Assembly (NCBI GenBank): GCA_029007785.1
Contig: JAQXIM010000102.1
Location: forward strand, 1 to 64,000
DNA: 64,000 nt
DNA from: Clostridiales bacterium
GTDB taxonomy: Bacteria; Bacillota; Clostridia; Lachnospirales; Lachnospiraceae
Reading direction: 5' to 3'
In this document: positions 13,798 to 25,945 of the stretch, in pieces
Position numbering within the stretch: position 1 is the first letter of the stretch
Layout: the number at the start of each line of letters is the position of its first letter
Made by a program: the position numbers and the translations under genes
The notes under the pieces: model-generated
What the model saw: only the letters and a program-made list of their open reading frames with translations
Told to the model about the DNA's origin: nothing
Databases searched by the model: none

Positions 13798-16700
13798 TTA
13801 TTTATCGGTAATGGAAGCATGCAGTTCCTGAAGGGAAACAACATCACCGGTACCTTTTGCTTTAACCGCTGCGATACCTTCTGCGGTAGCACGGGCTGCA
13901 GCCATGGTGGTCATATAAGGAACTTTTGCCTTGATGGCGGCCTTTCTCAGATAGCTGTCATCGTGGGCACCCATTTTTCCTTTCGGAGTATTGACAATGA
14001 GCTGAATCTTTCCATTGGTAATCAGATCCAGGATGTTGGGACGGCCTTCGTAAAGTTTCTTGACTTTTTCTGCCGGGATGCCGGCTGCCGTCAGCTGGTC
14101 ATAAGTTCCGCCGGTGGCAAGAATCTTAAATCCATCGTCGATCAGACTCTGAGCAATCTCGTTCAGTTCTGGCTTATCTTTATCATTTACAGAGATCAGT
14201 ACAGTTCCGCTCAAAGGAAGACGAGTCTGAGTCGCTTCCTGGGCTTTGAAGAAGGCACCGCCCACAGACGAAGAGAGACCGAGAACTTCTCCGGTGGAAC
14301 GCATTTCCGGTCCGAGAATCGGGTCGACTTCCTGGAACATATTGAAGGGGAATACTGCTTCTTTTACACCGTAGTAAGGAATATTCTGCTCCTTCATATC
14401 CGGAACGGGTGAGGGACGTCCGGTCAGTTCCGAAGTGATTATATCGGTAGCAATGGGAACCATGCGGATGTTGCATACCTTGGAAACCAGCGGAACGGTA
14501 CGAGATGCACGAGGGTTCGCTTCCAGTACAAATACTTTGCCGTTTTCAATGGCGTACTGCATATTCATGAGACCGCGAACATGCATTTCCTCTGCAATTT
14601 TTCTGGTGTATTCTTTAATCGTTTCCACGTTTTCCTCAGAAAGGTGACGGGAAGGAAGAATGCAGGCAGAATCTCCGGAATGAACGCCGGCCAATTCGAT
14701 GTGTTCCATTACAGCAGGTACAAAGGCATGGGTACCGTCGCTGATGGCATCGGCTTCACACTCGGTAGCATGGCTCAGGAAACGGTCAATCAGAATCGGA
14801 CGGTCCGGAGTTACACCAACGGCAGCTTTCATATACTCGGTCAGGCTTGCATCATCATATACAACTTCCATGCCGCGTCCGCCGAGAACGTAGGAAGGAC
14901 GAACCATTACAGGGTAGCCGATTTTTGCAGCGATGGCCAATGCTTCTTCTACGGTGGTGGCCATACCGGATTCCGGCATAGGGATTTCCAGTTTCTCCAT
15001 CATAGCACGGAAGAGGTCGCGGTCTTCAGCCAGATCAATAACAGAAGGAGAAGTTCCCAGAATACGGACACCGTTCTTTTCCAGCTCGGAAGCCAGGTTC
15101 AGAGGAGTCTGTCCACCGAACTGAGCGATTACGCCCATGGGTTTTTCTTTTTTATAAATACTCAGAACATCTTCCAGAGTCAGAGGTTCGAAGTACAGTT
15201 TATCGGAAGTATCGTAGTCTGTGGAAACAGTTTCCGGATTACAGTTTACAATAATGGTTTCAAATCCCAGTTTCTTCAGAGCAAGAGAGGCATGTACGCA
15301 GCAGTAGTCAAACTCAATACCCTGGCCGATACGGTTGGGGCCGCCGCCAAGAATCATAACCTTAGGTTTGTCGCTGTTTACCGGATTCTTGTCTTCTTTA
15401 TTATTATAGGTAGAGAAATAGTAAGCACTGTTCTCGGTTCCACTTACATGAACGCCTTCCCAGGTTTCTTCCACACCCAGTTCAATTCTTCGGCTGCGGA
15501 TGTCTTCTTCCGGAATTTCCAGAATCTGGCTCAGATACTTATCGGAGAAGCCGTCTTTCTTGGCAGCGATCAGAGCTTCATCGGAAGGAAGACTTCCCTT
15601 GCTGGCAGTCAGCTGAATTTCTTCTTCTACCAGTTCTTTCATCTGTTCGATGAAATAATGTTTTACCTGAGTCAAATCATGGAGCTCTTCGACGGTAGCA
15701 CCTTTCTTCAGGGCTTCATACATAGCGAAATGTCTTTCACTGTTGGGAGCATGGAGAAGAGTGAAAAGCTGTTCTTTGGACATGGCTTCCAGTTTTGCCA
15801 CATGTCCGAGACCGTAACGGCCGGTTTCCAGAGAACGGATGGCTTTCTGGAAGGCTTCTTTGTAGTTCTTTCCGATGCTCATTACTTCGCCGACGGCTCT
15901 CATCTGGGTTCCCAGCTTGTCCTCAACGCCTTTGAATTTTTCAAATGCCCAGCGTGCAAACTTAATAACAACATAGTCACCATCGGGAACGTAGCGATCC
16001 AGAGTACCGTATTTTCCGCAGGGGATATCTTTCAGGGTCAAACCGGTAGCCAGCATAGCAGATACGAGAGCGATGGGGAAACCGGTTGCTTTGGATGCCA
16101 GTGCGGAAGAACGGGAGGTTCTGGGGTTAATCTCAATAACGATAATTCGATCGGATACGGGATCATGGGCAAACTGTACGTTGGTTCCGCCGATTACCTG
16201 TACGGAATCTACAATGCGGTAAGCCTGTTCCTGAAGGCGTTTCTGCAGATCTTCGGAAATGGTCAGCATAGGAGCAGAACAGAAGGAGTCACCGGTATGT
16301 ACACCTAAAGGATCGATATTCTCGATAAAGCATACCGTGATCATATTACCTTCCGAATCGCGGACAACTTCCAGCTCCAGCTCTTCCCAGCCGAGAATGG
16401 ATTCTTCAACAAGAACCTGTCCAACCAGGCTGGCCTGGAGACCTCTGGCGCAGACGGTCTTCAGTTCATCCACATTGTAAACCAGTCCGCCGCCGGCTCC
16501 GCCCATGGTATAAGCAGGACGAAGAACAACGGGATATCCCAGTTTGTCAGCAATAGCAAGAGCTTCTTCCACGCTGTAAGCAACTTCGCTGCGAGCCATT
16601 TCAATGCCCAGCTCGTTCATTGTTTTCTTAAATTCAATACGGTCTTCGCCTCGTTCAATGGCGTCAACCTGAACACCAATAACTTTAACTTGATATTTAT

Positions 16701-17025
16701 CCAGAATACCTTCTTTTGCCAGCTCAGCGCAAAGGTTCAGACCGGACTGACCGCCAAGGTTGGGCAGAAGAGCATCCGGACGTTCTTTGGCAATGATCTG
16801 CTCCAGACGCTCTACATTCAGTGGTTCGATGTAGGTAACGTCGGCAGTCTCCGGATCTGTCATAATGGTAGCAGGATTGGAGTTAACAAGTACGATTTCA
16901 TAACCAAGTTTTTTCAGGGCTTTGCAGGCCTGGGTTCCTGAGTAGTCAAATTCACAGGCTTGTCCGATAATAATAGGACCGGAACCGATAATGAGAACTT
17001 TATGGATGTCTGTACGTTTTGGCAT
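13798..17025 (-). CDS. carB: Carbamoyl-phosphate synthase large subunit
   Basis: A 1075-aa cytosolic enzyme making carbamoyl phosphate from bicarbonate, ATP and glutamine-derived ammonia for pyrimidine and arginine synthesis. It has two homologous ATP-grasp halves: GSGPIIIGQACEFDYSG and GGGPNRIGQGIEFDY begin them, VRPAYTMGGAGGG and VRPSYVLGGRGME are the nucleotide loops, and an MGS-like allosteric domain ends the protein (TGGTYDQL). The start at 17025 has AAGGAGGAGG upstream on the minus strand and gives the classical MPKRTDI start; an ATG eight codons earlier has none. The glutaminase subunit gene carA is not adjacent, which is uncommon, so it must be elsewhere. Confidence 0.97.
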   Translation of the reverse strand: MPKRTDIHKVLIIGSGPIIIGQACEFDYSGTQACKALKKLGYEIVLVNSNPATIMTDPETADVTYIEPLNVERLEQIIAKERPDALLPNLGGQSGLNLCAELAKEGILDKYQVKVIGVQVDAIERGEDRIEFKKTMNELGIEMARSEVAYSVEEALAIADKLGYPVVLRPAYTMGGAGGGLVYNVDELKTVCARGLQASLVGQVLVEESILGWEELELEVVRDSEGNMITVCFIENIDPLGVHTGDSFCSAPMLTISEDLQKRLQEQAYRIVDSVQVIGGTNVQFAHDPVSDRIIVIEINPRTSRSSALASKATGFPIALVSAMLATGLTLKDIPCGKYGTLDRYVPDGDYVVIKFARWAFEKFKGVEDKLGTQMRAVGEVMSIGKNYKEAFQKAIRSLETGRYGLGHVAKLEAMSKEQLFTLLHAPNSERHFAMYEALKKGATVEELHDLTQVKHYFIEQMKELVEEEIQLTASKGSLPSDEALIAAKKDGFSDKYLSQILEIPEEDIRSRRIELGVEETWEGVHVSGTENSAYYFSTYNNKEDKNPVNSDKPKVMILGGGPNRIGQGIEFDYCCVHASLALKKLGFETIIVNCNPETVSTDYDTSDKLYFEPLTLEDVLSIYKKEKPMGVIAQFGGQTPLNLASELEKNGVRILGTSPSVIDLAEDRDLFRAMMEKLEIPMPESGMATTVEEALAIAAKIGYPVMVRPSYVLGGRGMEVVYDDASLTEYMKAAVGVTPDRPILIDRFLSHATECEADAISDGTHAFVPAVMEHIELAGVHSGDSACILPSRHLSEENVETIKEYTRKIAEEMHVRGLMNMQYAIENGKVFVLEANPRASRTVPLVSKVCNIRMVPIATDIITSELTGRPSPVPDMKEQNIPYYGVKEAVFPFNMFQEVDPILGPEMRSTGEVLGLSSSVGGAFFKAQEATQTRLPLSGTVLISVNDKDKPELNEIAQSLIDDGFKILATGGTYDQLTAAGIPAEKVKKLYEGRPNILDLITNGKIQLIVNTPKGKMGAHDDSYLRKAAIKAKVPYMTTMAAARATAEGIAAVKAKGTGDVVSLQELHASITDK

Positions 17026-17068
17026 TGTGTGCCTCCTCCTTATTGTCAATATATAAACTGCGGAACGT

Positions 17069-17085
17069 CTGTCATGCTCCGACAG
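17069..17085 (-). other. Small hairpin in the carB leader
   Basis: CTGTC and GACAG pair around a seven-base loop about 45 nt upstream of the carB start. No PyrR-type consensus was recognised. Confidence 0.3.
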
Positions 17086-17149
17086 TCGTGTTTGGTGATC
17101 TCTGAACCCATCGGGATCCGTTGATTTTTTTACACCATAACAGGGAAGA

Positions 17150-17171
17150 AAAAAATACTGGAGTATTTTTT
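17150..17171. terminator. Perfect A/T palindrome in the carB upstream region
   Basis: AAAAAATACT-GG-AGTATTTTTT. It may act as a weak attenuator in the carB leader. Confidence 0.35.
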
Positions 17172-17207
17172 GCGTCGAAAAAAATCGCGTCTTCTCACCC
17201 CATTACC

Positions 17208-17235
17208 ATTATATAGAATAATCTCCAAAAAGTAA
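17208..17235 (-). promoter_or_regulatory. Possible carB promoter
   Basis: TATAAT on the minus strand at 17213-17208, with a moderate TTACTT about 16 bases upstream. This would give a leader of about 180 nt. The rest of the 500-bp spacer 17026-17552 shows no gene. Confidence 0.4.
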
Positions 17236-17451
17236 GAGGGAAAATGCAAAAAAATGTATTTTTTTGATGATAAATTGTGTCGAAATTGATGTGAGAAATT
17301 TTTCCGATCCTTCTCTGAAAAATATCCTGACAGATCGATTTGATCCATAACCTGGCAGAAAGTGTTTATCGTATCAAAAATATCAGTTTTTTTCGATTTT
17401 CCATGGTAATTTCAGCGGATGGGCTGTTATAATGGGATAAATAGACTGCAG

Positions 17452-17520
17452 ACGAAAAAACAGACGAAAAAACAGGCGGATAAAACAGGCGGATAAAACA
17501 GATGGATAAAAAGATGGAAA
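17452..17520. repeat. 13-bp degenerate tandem repeat before trmO
   Basis: Units of the type AAAACAGGCGGAT repeat about five times with changes (CAGACGAAA, CAGGCGGAT, CAGATGGAT). Confidence 0.6.
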
Positions 17521-17552
17521 GATGTGCCCTTGTATAAAGGAGAGGAAAGATA

Positions 17553-18245
17553 ATGGCAGAAGAAATATTCATGAAAAAAATTGCAGCCATTCATACAGAC
17601 TTTGGAAGTAAATTTGGGATCCCCAGACAAAGCGGACTGGTGGAAGATCTGGAAGGATATATTGTATTTGAACCGGAATACCGAAATCAGGAGGCCCTTC
17701 GGGGAATGGATGGATTCTCCCATCTATGGCTGATCTGGCAGTTTTCTCAAAGTGTGAGGGAAAACTGGTCGCCTACCGTGCGGCCGCCCCGATTGGGTGG
17801 AAATGTGCGAATGGGAGTATTTGCTACCCGGTCTCCTTTTCGCCCCAATGCCATAGGTCTGTCCTCCGTTCGTCTGTTGGATATTCTTTGGGAAGCAGAA
17901 AATGGACCGGTGATTCGGGTTGCCGGAGCCGATCTGATGGATGGAACTCCGATTCTTGACATCAAACCTTACCTTCCCCATGTGGACAGTCATCCGGAGG
18001 CAAAGGCAGGTTTTTCAAAGGAACACAGCCAATACGAGGTAGAAGTAGAATTTCCAGGGGATCTTCTGGAACAGATCCCGGAAGAGAAAAGAAAGGCTTT
18101 GATTGGTGTATTAAGTCAGGATCCCAGACCGGCTTATCAGCAGGATCAGAACAGGATTTATGGGATGGAGTTTGCCGGCTGCAATATTCGTTTTCAGGTA
18201 AGGAATCAGATACTGACGGTTTGTTCTGTAGAGAAAATAAAATAG
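17553..18245 (+). CDS. trmO: tRNA (N6-threonylcarbamoyladenosine(37)-N6)-methyltransferase TrmO
   Basis: A 230-aa protein of the TsaA/TrmO family, which methylates t6A37 in certain tRNAs with S-adenosylmethionine. Family marks: HTDFGSKFGIPRQ at the N-terminus, GMDGFSHLWLIW, the highly conserved FATRSPFRPNAIGLSSVRL stretch, and GTPILDIKPYLP. The C-terminal extension (QDPRPAYQ, GMEFAGCNIRF) is also typical. AGGAGAGG precedes the ATG. It is followed after 24 bases by an acyltransferase gene that is probably co-transcribed but unrelated in function. Confidence 0.93.
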   Translation: MAEEIFMKKIAAIHTDFGSKFGIPRQSGLVEDLEGYIVFEPEYRNQEALRGMDGFSHLWLIWQFSQSVRENWSPTVRPPRLGGNVRMGVFATRSPFRPNAIGLSSVRLLDILWEAENGPVIRVAGADLMDGTPILDIKPYLPHVDSHPEAKAGFSKEHSQYEVEVEFPGDLLEQIPEEKRKALIGVLSQDPRPAYQQDQNRIYGMEFAGCNIRFQVRNQILTVCSVEKIK

Positions 18246-18269
18246 AGTGTAGAAAGTGAAATACAAGAT

Positions 18270-19337
18270 ATGGCAACAAAGGAAAGATTATTCGGTCTGG
18301 ATCTGGTTCGGGGAGTGGCTGTTTATTTTGTAATCAGTATTCATTTCTTTTTGAATAATGGATTCTACAATCAGCCGGTGGAGGGTGCAGCCATGTGGAC
18401 GGCAGACTGTCTGCGCGGGCTGGTTTATTGCTGCGTTCCCATGTTTATGCTGCTTACCGGTTATCTGAAGGGGAACCGGGAATGGAAACCCGGATATTAT
18501 CGGGGGCTTCTTCCAATTCTGATATCCTGGCTGATGATTTCATTGATTTCTATTTTGTTTAAGATTCTCTATTATAAAACCATCATGTCCCCGGTGGAAT
18601 GGCTGGGAGAAATTCTGGATTTTAAGGCAGCCAATTATTCCTGGTATATTGAAATGTATATCGGATTATTTCTGATGTCGCCGTTTTTGAATACAGCATT
18701 CCATGGAATCAGAAATCCCGGCTACCATAAGGCGATTCTGGCAGCCATGATTTTTATTACTTTCCTTCCCTCCGTTTTATGCGGATGGGAAGCGGGAGAA
18801 ACCGTACTGAACTTTGTTCCTAATTATTGGACCGCTTTGTATCCCATTACTTATTATTGGATTGGCTGTTATATAAAAGAGTATCAGCCCAAAATTCCCC
18901 TTCGGTTTCTTCTTCCGGTACTGGCAGTCCTGGTGATCGGTCAGGGAACGTTCCATTATTTCACTGCCAATGGGGGCAAATTCCATGAAGGACTGGTTTA
19001 TGGTTATTCGGGATTGTCAGTGGCGGCCATTAGTGTCTGTCTTTTTCTGATAATGTATCGGGCTGAGTGCCGGAATCGGGTCATTAAGAAAGGGGTGGGA
19101 TTTCTGTCGAAGATTTCTATGGAAGTTTACCTGATGTCCTGGTTTTTTGATAAGCTTTTTTATGAATATGCAGCAACTCAGGGGATTCTTTTGCCGGAAA
19201 ACTACTGGTGGTGTTATCCATTGATGACTCTTTCCGTTCTGGTTTGTACCTGCATACCGGCGTGGCTCGTTCATGCGGTTTCCCGAAAGATGTCCGAGGC
19301 CATTCTGGCTGAGAGAAAGAAAGGAATATCTGCCTGA
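18270..19337 (+). CDS. Acyltransferase family 3 membrane protein
   Basis: A 355-aa protein with about ten membrane helices. The start GLDLVRGVAVYFVISIHFF carries the R-x(8-10)-H pattern of OafA/WecH-type acyltransferases, and CVPMFMLLTGYL fits the next conserved helix. Such enzymes O-acetylate surface glycans or other extracytoplasmic acceptors. No glycan synthesis genes are nearby, so the acceptor cannot be named. The gene sits 24 bases after trmO; the ribosome site before ATG 18270 is weak. Confidence 0.85.
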   Translation: MATKERLFGLDLVRGVAVYFVISIHFFLNNGFYNQPVEGAAMWTADCLRGLVYCCVPMFMLLTGYLKGNREWKPGYYRGLLPILISWLMISLISILFKILYYKTIMSPVEWLGEILDFKAANYSWYIEMYIGLFLMSPFLNTAFHGIRNPGYHKAILAAMIFITFLPSVLCGWEAGETVLNFVPNYWTALYPITYYWIGCYIKEYQPKIPLRFLLPVLAVLVIGQGTFHYFTANGGKFHEGLVYGYSGLSVAAISVCLFLIMYRAECRNRVIKKGVGFLSKISMEVYLMSWFFDKLFYEYAATQGILLPENYWWCYPLMTLSVLVCTCIPAWLVHAVSRKMSEAILAERKKGISA

Positions 19338-19377
19338 GCATGGAAACGCCGACAGGTTTTGTATTAAACAAGAAAAT

Positions 19378-19500
19378 ATAAACGTGACGCGTGAAGAAGA
19401 AACGCAGCGAGAGAAGAAGAAACACCGTGAGTAAAGAAAAAATACAGCGAGTAAAGAAAAAACACAGCGAGTGAAGAATCACAGCGAGTAAACAAGAGAA
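19378..19500. repeat. Degenerate A/G-rich tandem repeats before dtd
   Basis: Units of about 20 bases of the type AACACAGCGAGTAAAGAAAA recur five to six times with variation. They occupy nearly the whole spacer between the acyltransferase and dtd. Minus-strand open frames over it are low-complexity artefacts. Confidence 0.75.
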
Positions 19501-19526
19501 TGAGAATGATTTTGGGAGGATAAAAA

Positions 19527-19973
19527 ATGAGAGCAGTTGTAACAAGAGTCACAGAGGCATCCGTAAAAATTGACGGAGTCGTTCGCGGAAAAATCGGAAA
19601 AGGATTCCTCGTTCTTCTGGGAGTTGCACCCGGGGATACACAAGAGCAGGCAAAGAAACTGGCAGATAAGATCTGCGGCCTTCGGGTTTTTTCCGATGAA
19701 GAGGGCCGAATGAATTGTAATCTGGAAACCGTGGGGGGAGATTTGCTGGTGGTTTCTCAGTTTACGTTATTTGCCAATTGCAGGAAAGGGAACCGACCCA
19801 GTTTCATAGGGGCGGCAGGTCCTGATATAGCCGTGCCTCTCTATGAAAAGTTTATGGAACTTTGCAGAAATAAGGGCTTTCATGTGGAACATGGAGAGTT
19901 TGGAGCAGATATGGCCGTATCCTCTATTAATGATGGTCCGGTTACGATAATCATGGATACCGATGAATTATAA
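19527..19973 (+). CDS. dtd: D-aminoacyl-tRNA deacylase
   Basis: A 148-aa dimeric cytosolic enzyme that hydrolyses D-aminoacyl-tRNAs (and Gly-tRNA-Ala). Diagnostic motifs are SQFTLF at about residues 77-82 and the C-terminal NDGPVT with the cross-subunit Gly-Pro pair. The start MRAVVTRVTEASV is standard. GGGAGG lies upstream of the ATG. It is a single gene ended by a terminator at 19987. Length is normal. Confidence 0.97.
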   Translation: MRAVVTRVTEASVKIDGVVRGKIGKGFLVLLGVAPGDTQEQAKKLADKICGLRVFSDEEGRMNCNLETVGGDLLVVSQFTLFANCRKGNRPSFIGAAGPDIAVPLYEKFMELCRNKGFHVEHGEFGADMAVSSINDGPVTIIMDTDEL

Positions 19974-19986
19974 TATGTTTTGAATT

Positions 19987-20034
19987 ATCAGGGACAGAAC
20001 AGCAGAAAATGTTGATTTGTCCCTGATCTTTTCC
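19987..20034 (+). terminator. Terminator after dtd
   Basis: ATCAGGGACA pairs with TGTCCCTGAT, followed by CTTTTCC. Confidence 0.75.
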
Positions 20035-20238
20035 GGAAATGAACTGTCTCCAAGAGTCAGAGTAAAAATCCAGGGATGTGAAGCTGTTTCATAAATTTCT
20101 GTCATTTTATCGTCTGTGGAAATAAGTCCATGGAATGCTTCTTTCAATCTGGTTACATACAAGAGGACATCTGTTATATGAAATGAATGTCAGATACTAT
20201 TTTTTTTATTTTTATTTCAAAAAGAGATGAGATGGAAA

Positions 20239-20267
20239 TTGTAAACAAATGAAAAATATGTTATGAT
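20239..20267 (+). promoter_or_regulatory. Promoter of the uracil uptake operon
   Basis: TTGTAA and TATGAT with exactly 17 bases between. The start would lie near 20272-20275. Confidence 0.65.
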
Positions 20268-20269
20268 AA

Positions 20270-20333
20270 CGACAGAGTGCGTACACTTTCCCCAAAAAAC
20301 AAAGGATAACAGATGGCAGCAGTGCCTCTGTCG
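20270..20333 (+). other. Possible structured leader of the uracil permease gene
   Basis: CGACAGAG (20270-20277) is the exact complement of CTCTGTCG (20326-20333). Inside lie GGCA/TGCC (20315-20326) and a weaker CUUU/AAAG hairpin, giving a three-way-junction-like layout just before the ribosome site GAGGAGG. No known riboswitch or PyrR site was recognised. The promoter start may cut the left arm. Confidence 0.35.
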
Positions 20334-20359
20334 GGGAACAACGTGAGAGGAGGAGAATC

Positions 20360-21751
20360 ATGAACGAAGAAGCAATTCGTGATGCAAGGACACTGGGAAT
20401 TCCAAAGATGCTGCTGTTGGGGCTTCAGCATATGTTCGCCATGTTTGGGGCGACGATTTTGGTTCCCTTGTTGGTTGACGGATATTTCCATGGAGAAGGA
20501 CTGTCAATCCAGGTTACCTTATTTTTTGCCGGTATAGGAACTCTGTTTTTTCATATCTGTTCCAAATTGAAAGTTCCGGCATTTCTGGGATCTTCATTTG
20601 CATTCCTGGGTGGTTTCGCCACAGTGGCAGAACTGGATACCGGAATCTTTGCAAATATGACTTATGGAGAAAAGCTCCCTTACGCCTGCGGCGGTATTGT
20701 GGTAGCGGGTCTTTTGTATCTGATCCTGGCTCTGATTGTAAAACTGGTAGGTATTCGAAGAGTTATGCACTATCTGCCGCCGGTGGTTACGGGACCGATG
20801 ATTATCTGTATCGGTCTGAGCCTGGCTCCCTCTGCTGTGGCCAATGCATCTACCAACTGGCTGCTGGCACTGATTGCTTTGTGTGTGATTATTGTATTTA
20901 ATATTTGGGGAAAAGGAATGTTCAAGATTATTCCTATTCTCATGGGTGTTGTGGTTTCCTATGCAGCTGCTGTCATTCTTCAGGCTATGGGAATGACGAA
21001 TCCCGATGGAAGTGTGATTCTCGATTTCAGCCGGGTTGCAGCTGTAAGCTGGGTCGGACTTCCTGATTTCCAGTTATGCAAATTTGACCTGACTGCCATT
21101 CTCGTAATGGCTCCCATTGCTCTGGCTACCATGATGGAGCATATTGGTGATATGTCTGCCATTTCTGCAACGGTAGGCGAGAATTTCATTGAGGATCCCG
21201 GTCTTCATCGAACCATTATTGGTGACGGTCTTGCTACTTCCATTTCCGCTTTGTTTGGCGGACCTGCCAACACAACGTACGGAGAAAATACCGGTGTTCT
21301 GGAGCTGAGTCATGTTCATGATCCCCGGGTGATTCGGATTGCTGCCTGCTTCGCCATCGTTCTTGGTTTGATTCCCAAGATGGCAGAGGTAATCAGTTCT
21401 CTTCCTCTTTCCATTGTAGGCGGTATCAGTTTTATTCTTTATGGAATGATTTCAGCCATCGGCGTTCGTAATGTGGTGGAAAATCGTGTTGATTTCACGG
21501 AATCCCGGAACTTAATCATTGCTGCAGTAATCCTCGTATGCGGCCTTGGTTTCAGCAGTGGTCTGACTTTTACCGTGGCAGGCACTTCCATTACCCTGAC
21601 CGGTCTGGCCATCGCTGCCATTGTTGGTATTCTGTTAAATGCCATCCTTCCCGGCAACAATTATCATTTCGGAGAGAATCTTTCCGGTGATGTAAACCGT
21701 GGAATCGGAATCAATCCGGTTCCCATCAAAGATCATAAGAAAGAGGTATGA
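20360..21751 (+). CDS. uraA: Uracil permease (NCS2 family)
   Basis: A 463-aa membrane protein of the nucleobase:cation symporter-2 family with about 14 helices. The start [19 protein letters not shown], the middle segment [20 protein letters not shown] and the downstream [17 protein letters not shown] are the uracil-specific family marks. It imports uracil for salvage by the UPRT encoded immediately downstream. GAGAGGAGGAG precedes the ATG. The promoter and possible structured leader lie at 20239-20333. Confidence 0.95.
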   Translation: MNEEAIRDARTLGIPKMLLLGLQHMFAMFGATILVPLLVDGYFHGEGLSIQVTLFFAGIGTLFFHICSKLKVPAFLGSSFAFLGGFATVAELDTGIFANMTYGEKLPYACGGIVVAGLLYLILALIVKLVGIRRVMHYLPPVVTGPMIICIGLSLAPSAVANASTNWLLALIALCVIIVFNIWGKGMFKIIPILMGVVVSYAAAVILQAMGMTNPDGSVILDFSRVAAVSWVGLPDFQLCKFDLTAILVMAPIALATMMEHIGDMSAISATVGENFIEDPGLHRTIIGDGLATSISALFGGPANTTYGENTGVLELSHVHDPRVIRIAACFAIVLGLIPKMAEVISSLPLSIVGGISFILYGMISAIGVRNVVENRVDFTESRNLIIAAVILVCGLGFSSGLTFTVAGTSITLTGLAIAAIVGILLNAILPGNNYHFGENLSGDVNRGIGINPVPIKDHKKEV

Positions 21752-21753
21752 TA

Positions 21754-22383
21754 ATGGAAAATGTAACGATATTGACACACCCGCTTCTTCAGCATAAAAT
21801 ATCAATTCTGCGAGATAAAAATACAGGAACCAATGAATTCCGTAAGCTGGTGGAAGAGATTGCCATGCTGATGGGCTTTGAAGCACTGAGCGATCTTCCC
21901 ACCGAAGACGTGGAAGTAGAGACTCCCATTGAGACCTGTATGACCCCCATGATTGCCGGCAGAAAATTGGCTATTGTTCCGATTCTTCGGGCCGGTCTTG
22001 GAATGGTCAGTGGTATTACTGCCCTGGTTCCCACAGCCAAGATTGGTCATATTGGTATGTACCGTGATGAAGTAACTCATGAACCCCATGAGTATTACTG
22101 CAAACTGCCCAGTCCCATCGAAGAGCGTTTGATCGTGGTAACGGATCCTATGCTGGCTACCGGCGGTTCTGCCATTGATGCGGTGGATCAGATCAAAAAA
22201 CATGGAGGAAAGAACATTAAATTCCTTTGTATTATAGCCGCTCCGGAAGGCCTTCAGCGTTTCCATGAAGCCCATCCCGATGTACAGATTTATGTGGGAC
22301 ATCTGGATCGTCAGCTGAATGAAAATGCTTATATTTGCCCGGGTCTGGGTGATGCCGGAGATCGTATTTTCGGAACAAAATAG
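21754..22383 (+). CDS. upp: Uracil phosphoribosyltransferase
   Basis: A 209-aa cytosolic enzyme converting uracil and PRPP to UMP. The PRPP loop reads [17 protein letters not shown] and the uracil-binding C-terminus [17 protein letters not shown]; the length matches characterised enzymes. The ATG at 21754 is seven bases behind GAGG; an in-frame ATG at 21748 that overlaps the permease stop is too close to it. Permease and enzyme form a salvage operon. Confidence 0.97.
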   Translation: MENVTILTHPLLQHKISILRDKNTGTNEFRKLVEEIAMLMGFEALSDLPTEDVEVETPIETCMTPMIAGRKLAIVPILRAGLGMVSGITALVPTAKIGHIGMYRDEVTHEPHEYYCKLPSPIEERLIVVTDPMLATGGSAIDAVDQIKKHGGKNIKFLCIIAAPEGLQRFHEAHPDVQIYVGHLDRQLNENAYICPGLGDAGDRIFGTK

Positions 22384-22402
22384 CAGAAAACTAATTTTCT
22401 GC
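22383..22402 (+). other. Perfect 8-bp hairpin overlapping the upp stop
   Basis: GCAGAAAA-CTAA-TTTTCTGC. It could protect the 3' end of the uraA-upp transcript or be part of a terminator lacking a U tract. Confidence 0.4.
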
Positions 22403-22418
22403 CGCCGAAAGGAAATAC

Positions 22419-22453
22419 ACGGGCGTGTACTGCCAAGAGCAGTACGCGCCCGT
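22419..22453 (+). terminator. Strong GC hairpin after upp
   Basis: ACGGGCGTGTACTG pairs with CAGTACGCGCCCGT (one G-U) around a seven-base loop. No U tract follows, so termination is uncertain. Confidence 0.45.
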
Positions 22454-22546
22454 AACCTATGTTGTTATGCCTCCGCCGGAAACTGCCTTGAGCAGGTTCT
22501 GTCGGTTTTGTCAGGAGAATTCCTGCAGATGAAATGGAGATACGTT

Positions 22547-25410
<2,864 letters not shown>

Positions 25411-25456
25411 ATGGGACAGGGACCTGCCGGCAGCAGGTTTGAAGGAGATTTAATCA

Positions 25457-25945
25457 ATGGAACGGAGAGACAAAATCAATTATTATTTGGATCTGGCAGA
25501 GATGGTATCCCAGAGAGGAACCTGTATCCGGCGTAATTATGGTGCCGTCATCGTAAAGAATGACGAGGTAATATCCACCGGATATGTGGGAGCCCCCAGG
25601 GGAAGAAAGAATTGTTCGGATATGGGAGTTTGTATCCGACAGAAAATGAAGATTCCCAGAGGAGAACGGTATGAATTGTGCCGCAGTGTTCACGCGGAAG
25701 CCAATGCCATTATTTCCGCCTCCAGGGACAAAATGATTGGAAGTACCTTATATCTGGTAGGCGTGGAAGTGAATGACGGAGGATATGTGAAAAATTCCTG
25801 CAGCTGCTCCATGTGCAAACGTATGATTATTAATGCAGGAATTGAAATGGTAATTATCCGGGACAGCCGGGATGAATACCGAATCATTCCTGTAAAAACC
25901 TGGGTAGAACAGGATGAGTCTCTGGAAGGAATATTTGGATATTGA
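25457..25945 (+). CDS. Deoxycytidylate deaminase-like zinc enzyme (ComEB family)
   Basis: A 162-aa enzyme of the cytidine/dCMP deaminase superfamily. The zinc site is formed by HAE in CRSVHAEANAI and by the CSMC pair; the N-terminus YYLDLAEMVSQRGTCIRRNYGAVIV is ComEB/dCMP-deaminase-like. It probably deaminates dCMP to dUMP; an alternative nucleotide substrate cannot be excluded. GAAGGAG lies before the ATG. It may be co-transcribed with glpK and the downstream YgjV gene, whose TTG start overlaps its stop. Confidence 0.88.
   Translation: MERRDKINYYLDLAEMVSQRGTCIRRNYGAVIVKNDEVISTGYVGAPRGRKNCSDMGVCIRQKMKIPRGERYELCRSVHAEANAIISASRDKMIGSTLYLVGVEVNDGGYVKNSCSCSMCKRMIINAGIEMVIIRDSRDEYRIIPVKTWVEQDESLEGIFGY

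Noticed and set aside
14581-16308. A 575-codon plus-strand frame across carB
   Set aside because: Shadow of carB; no ribosome site and no recognisable domain.
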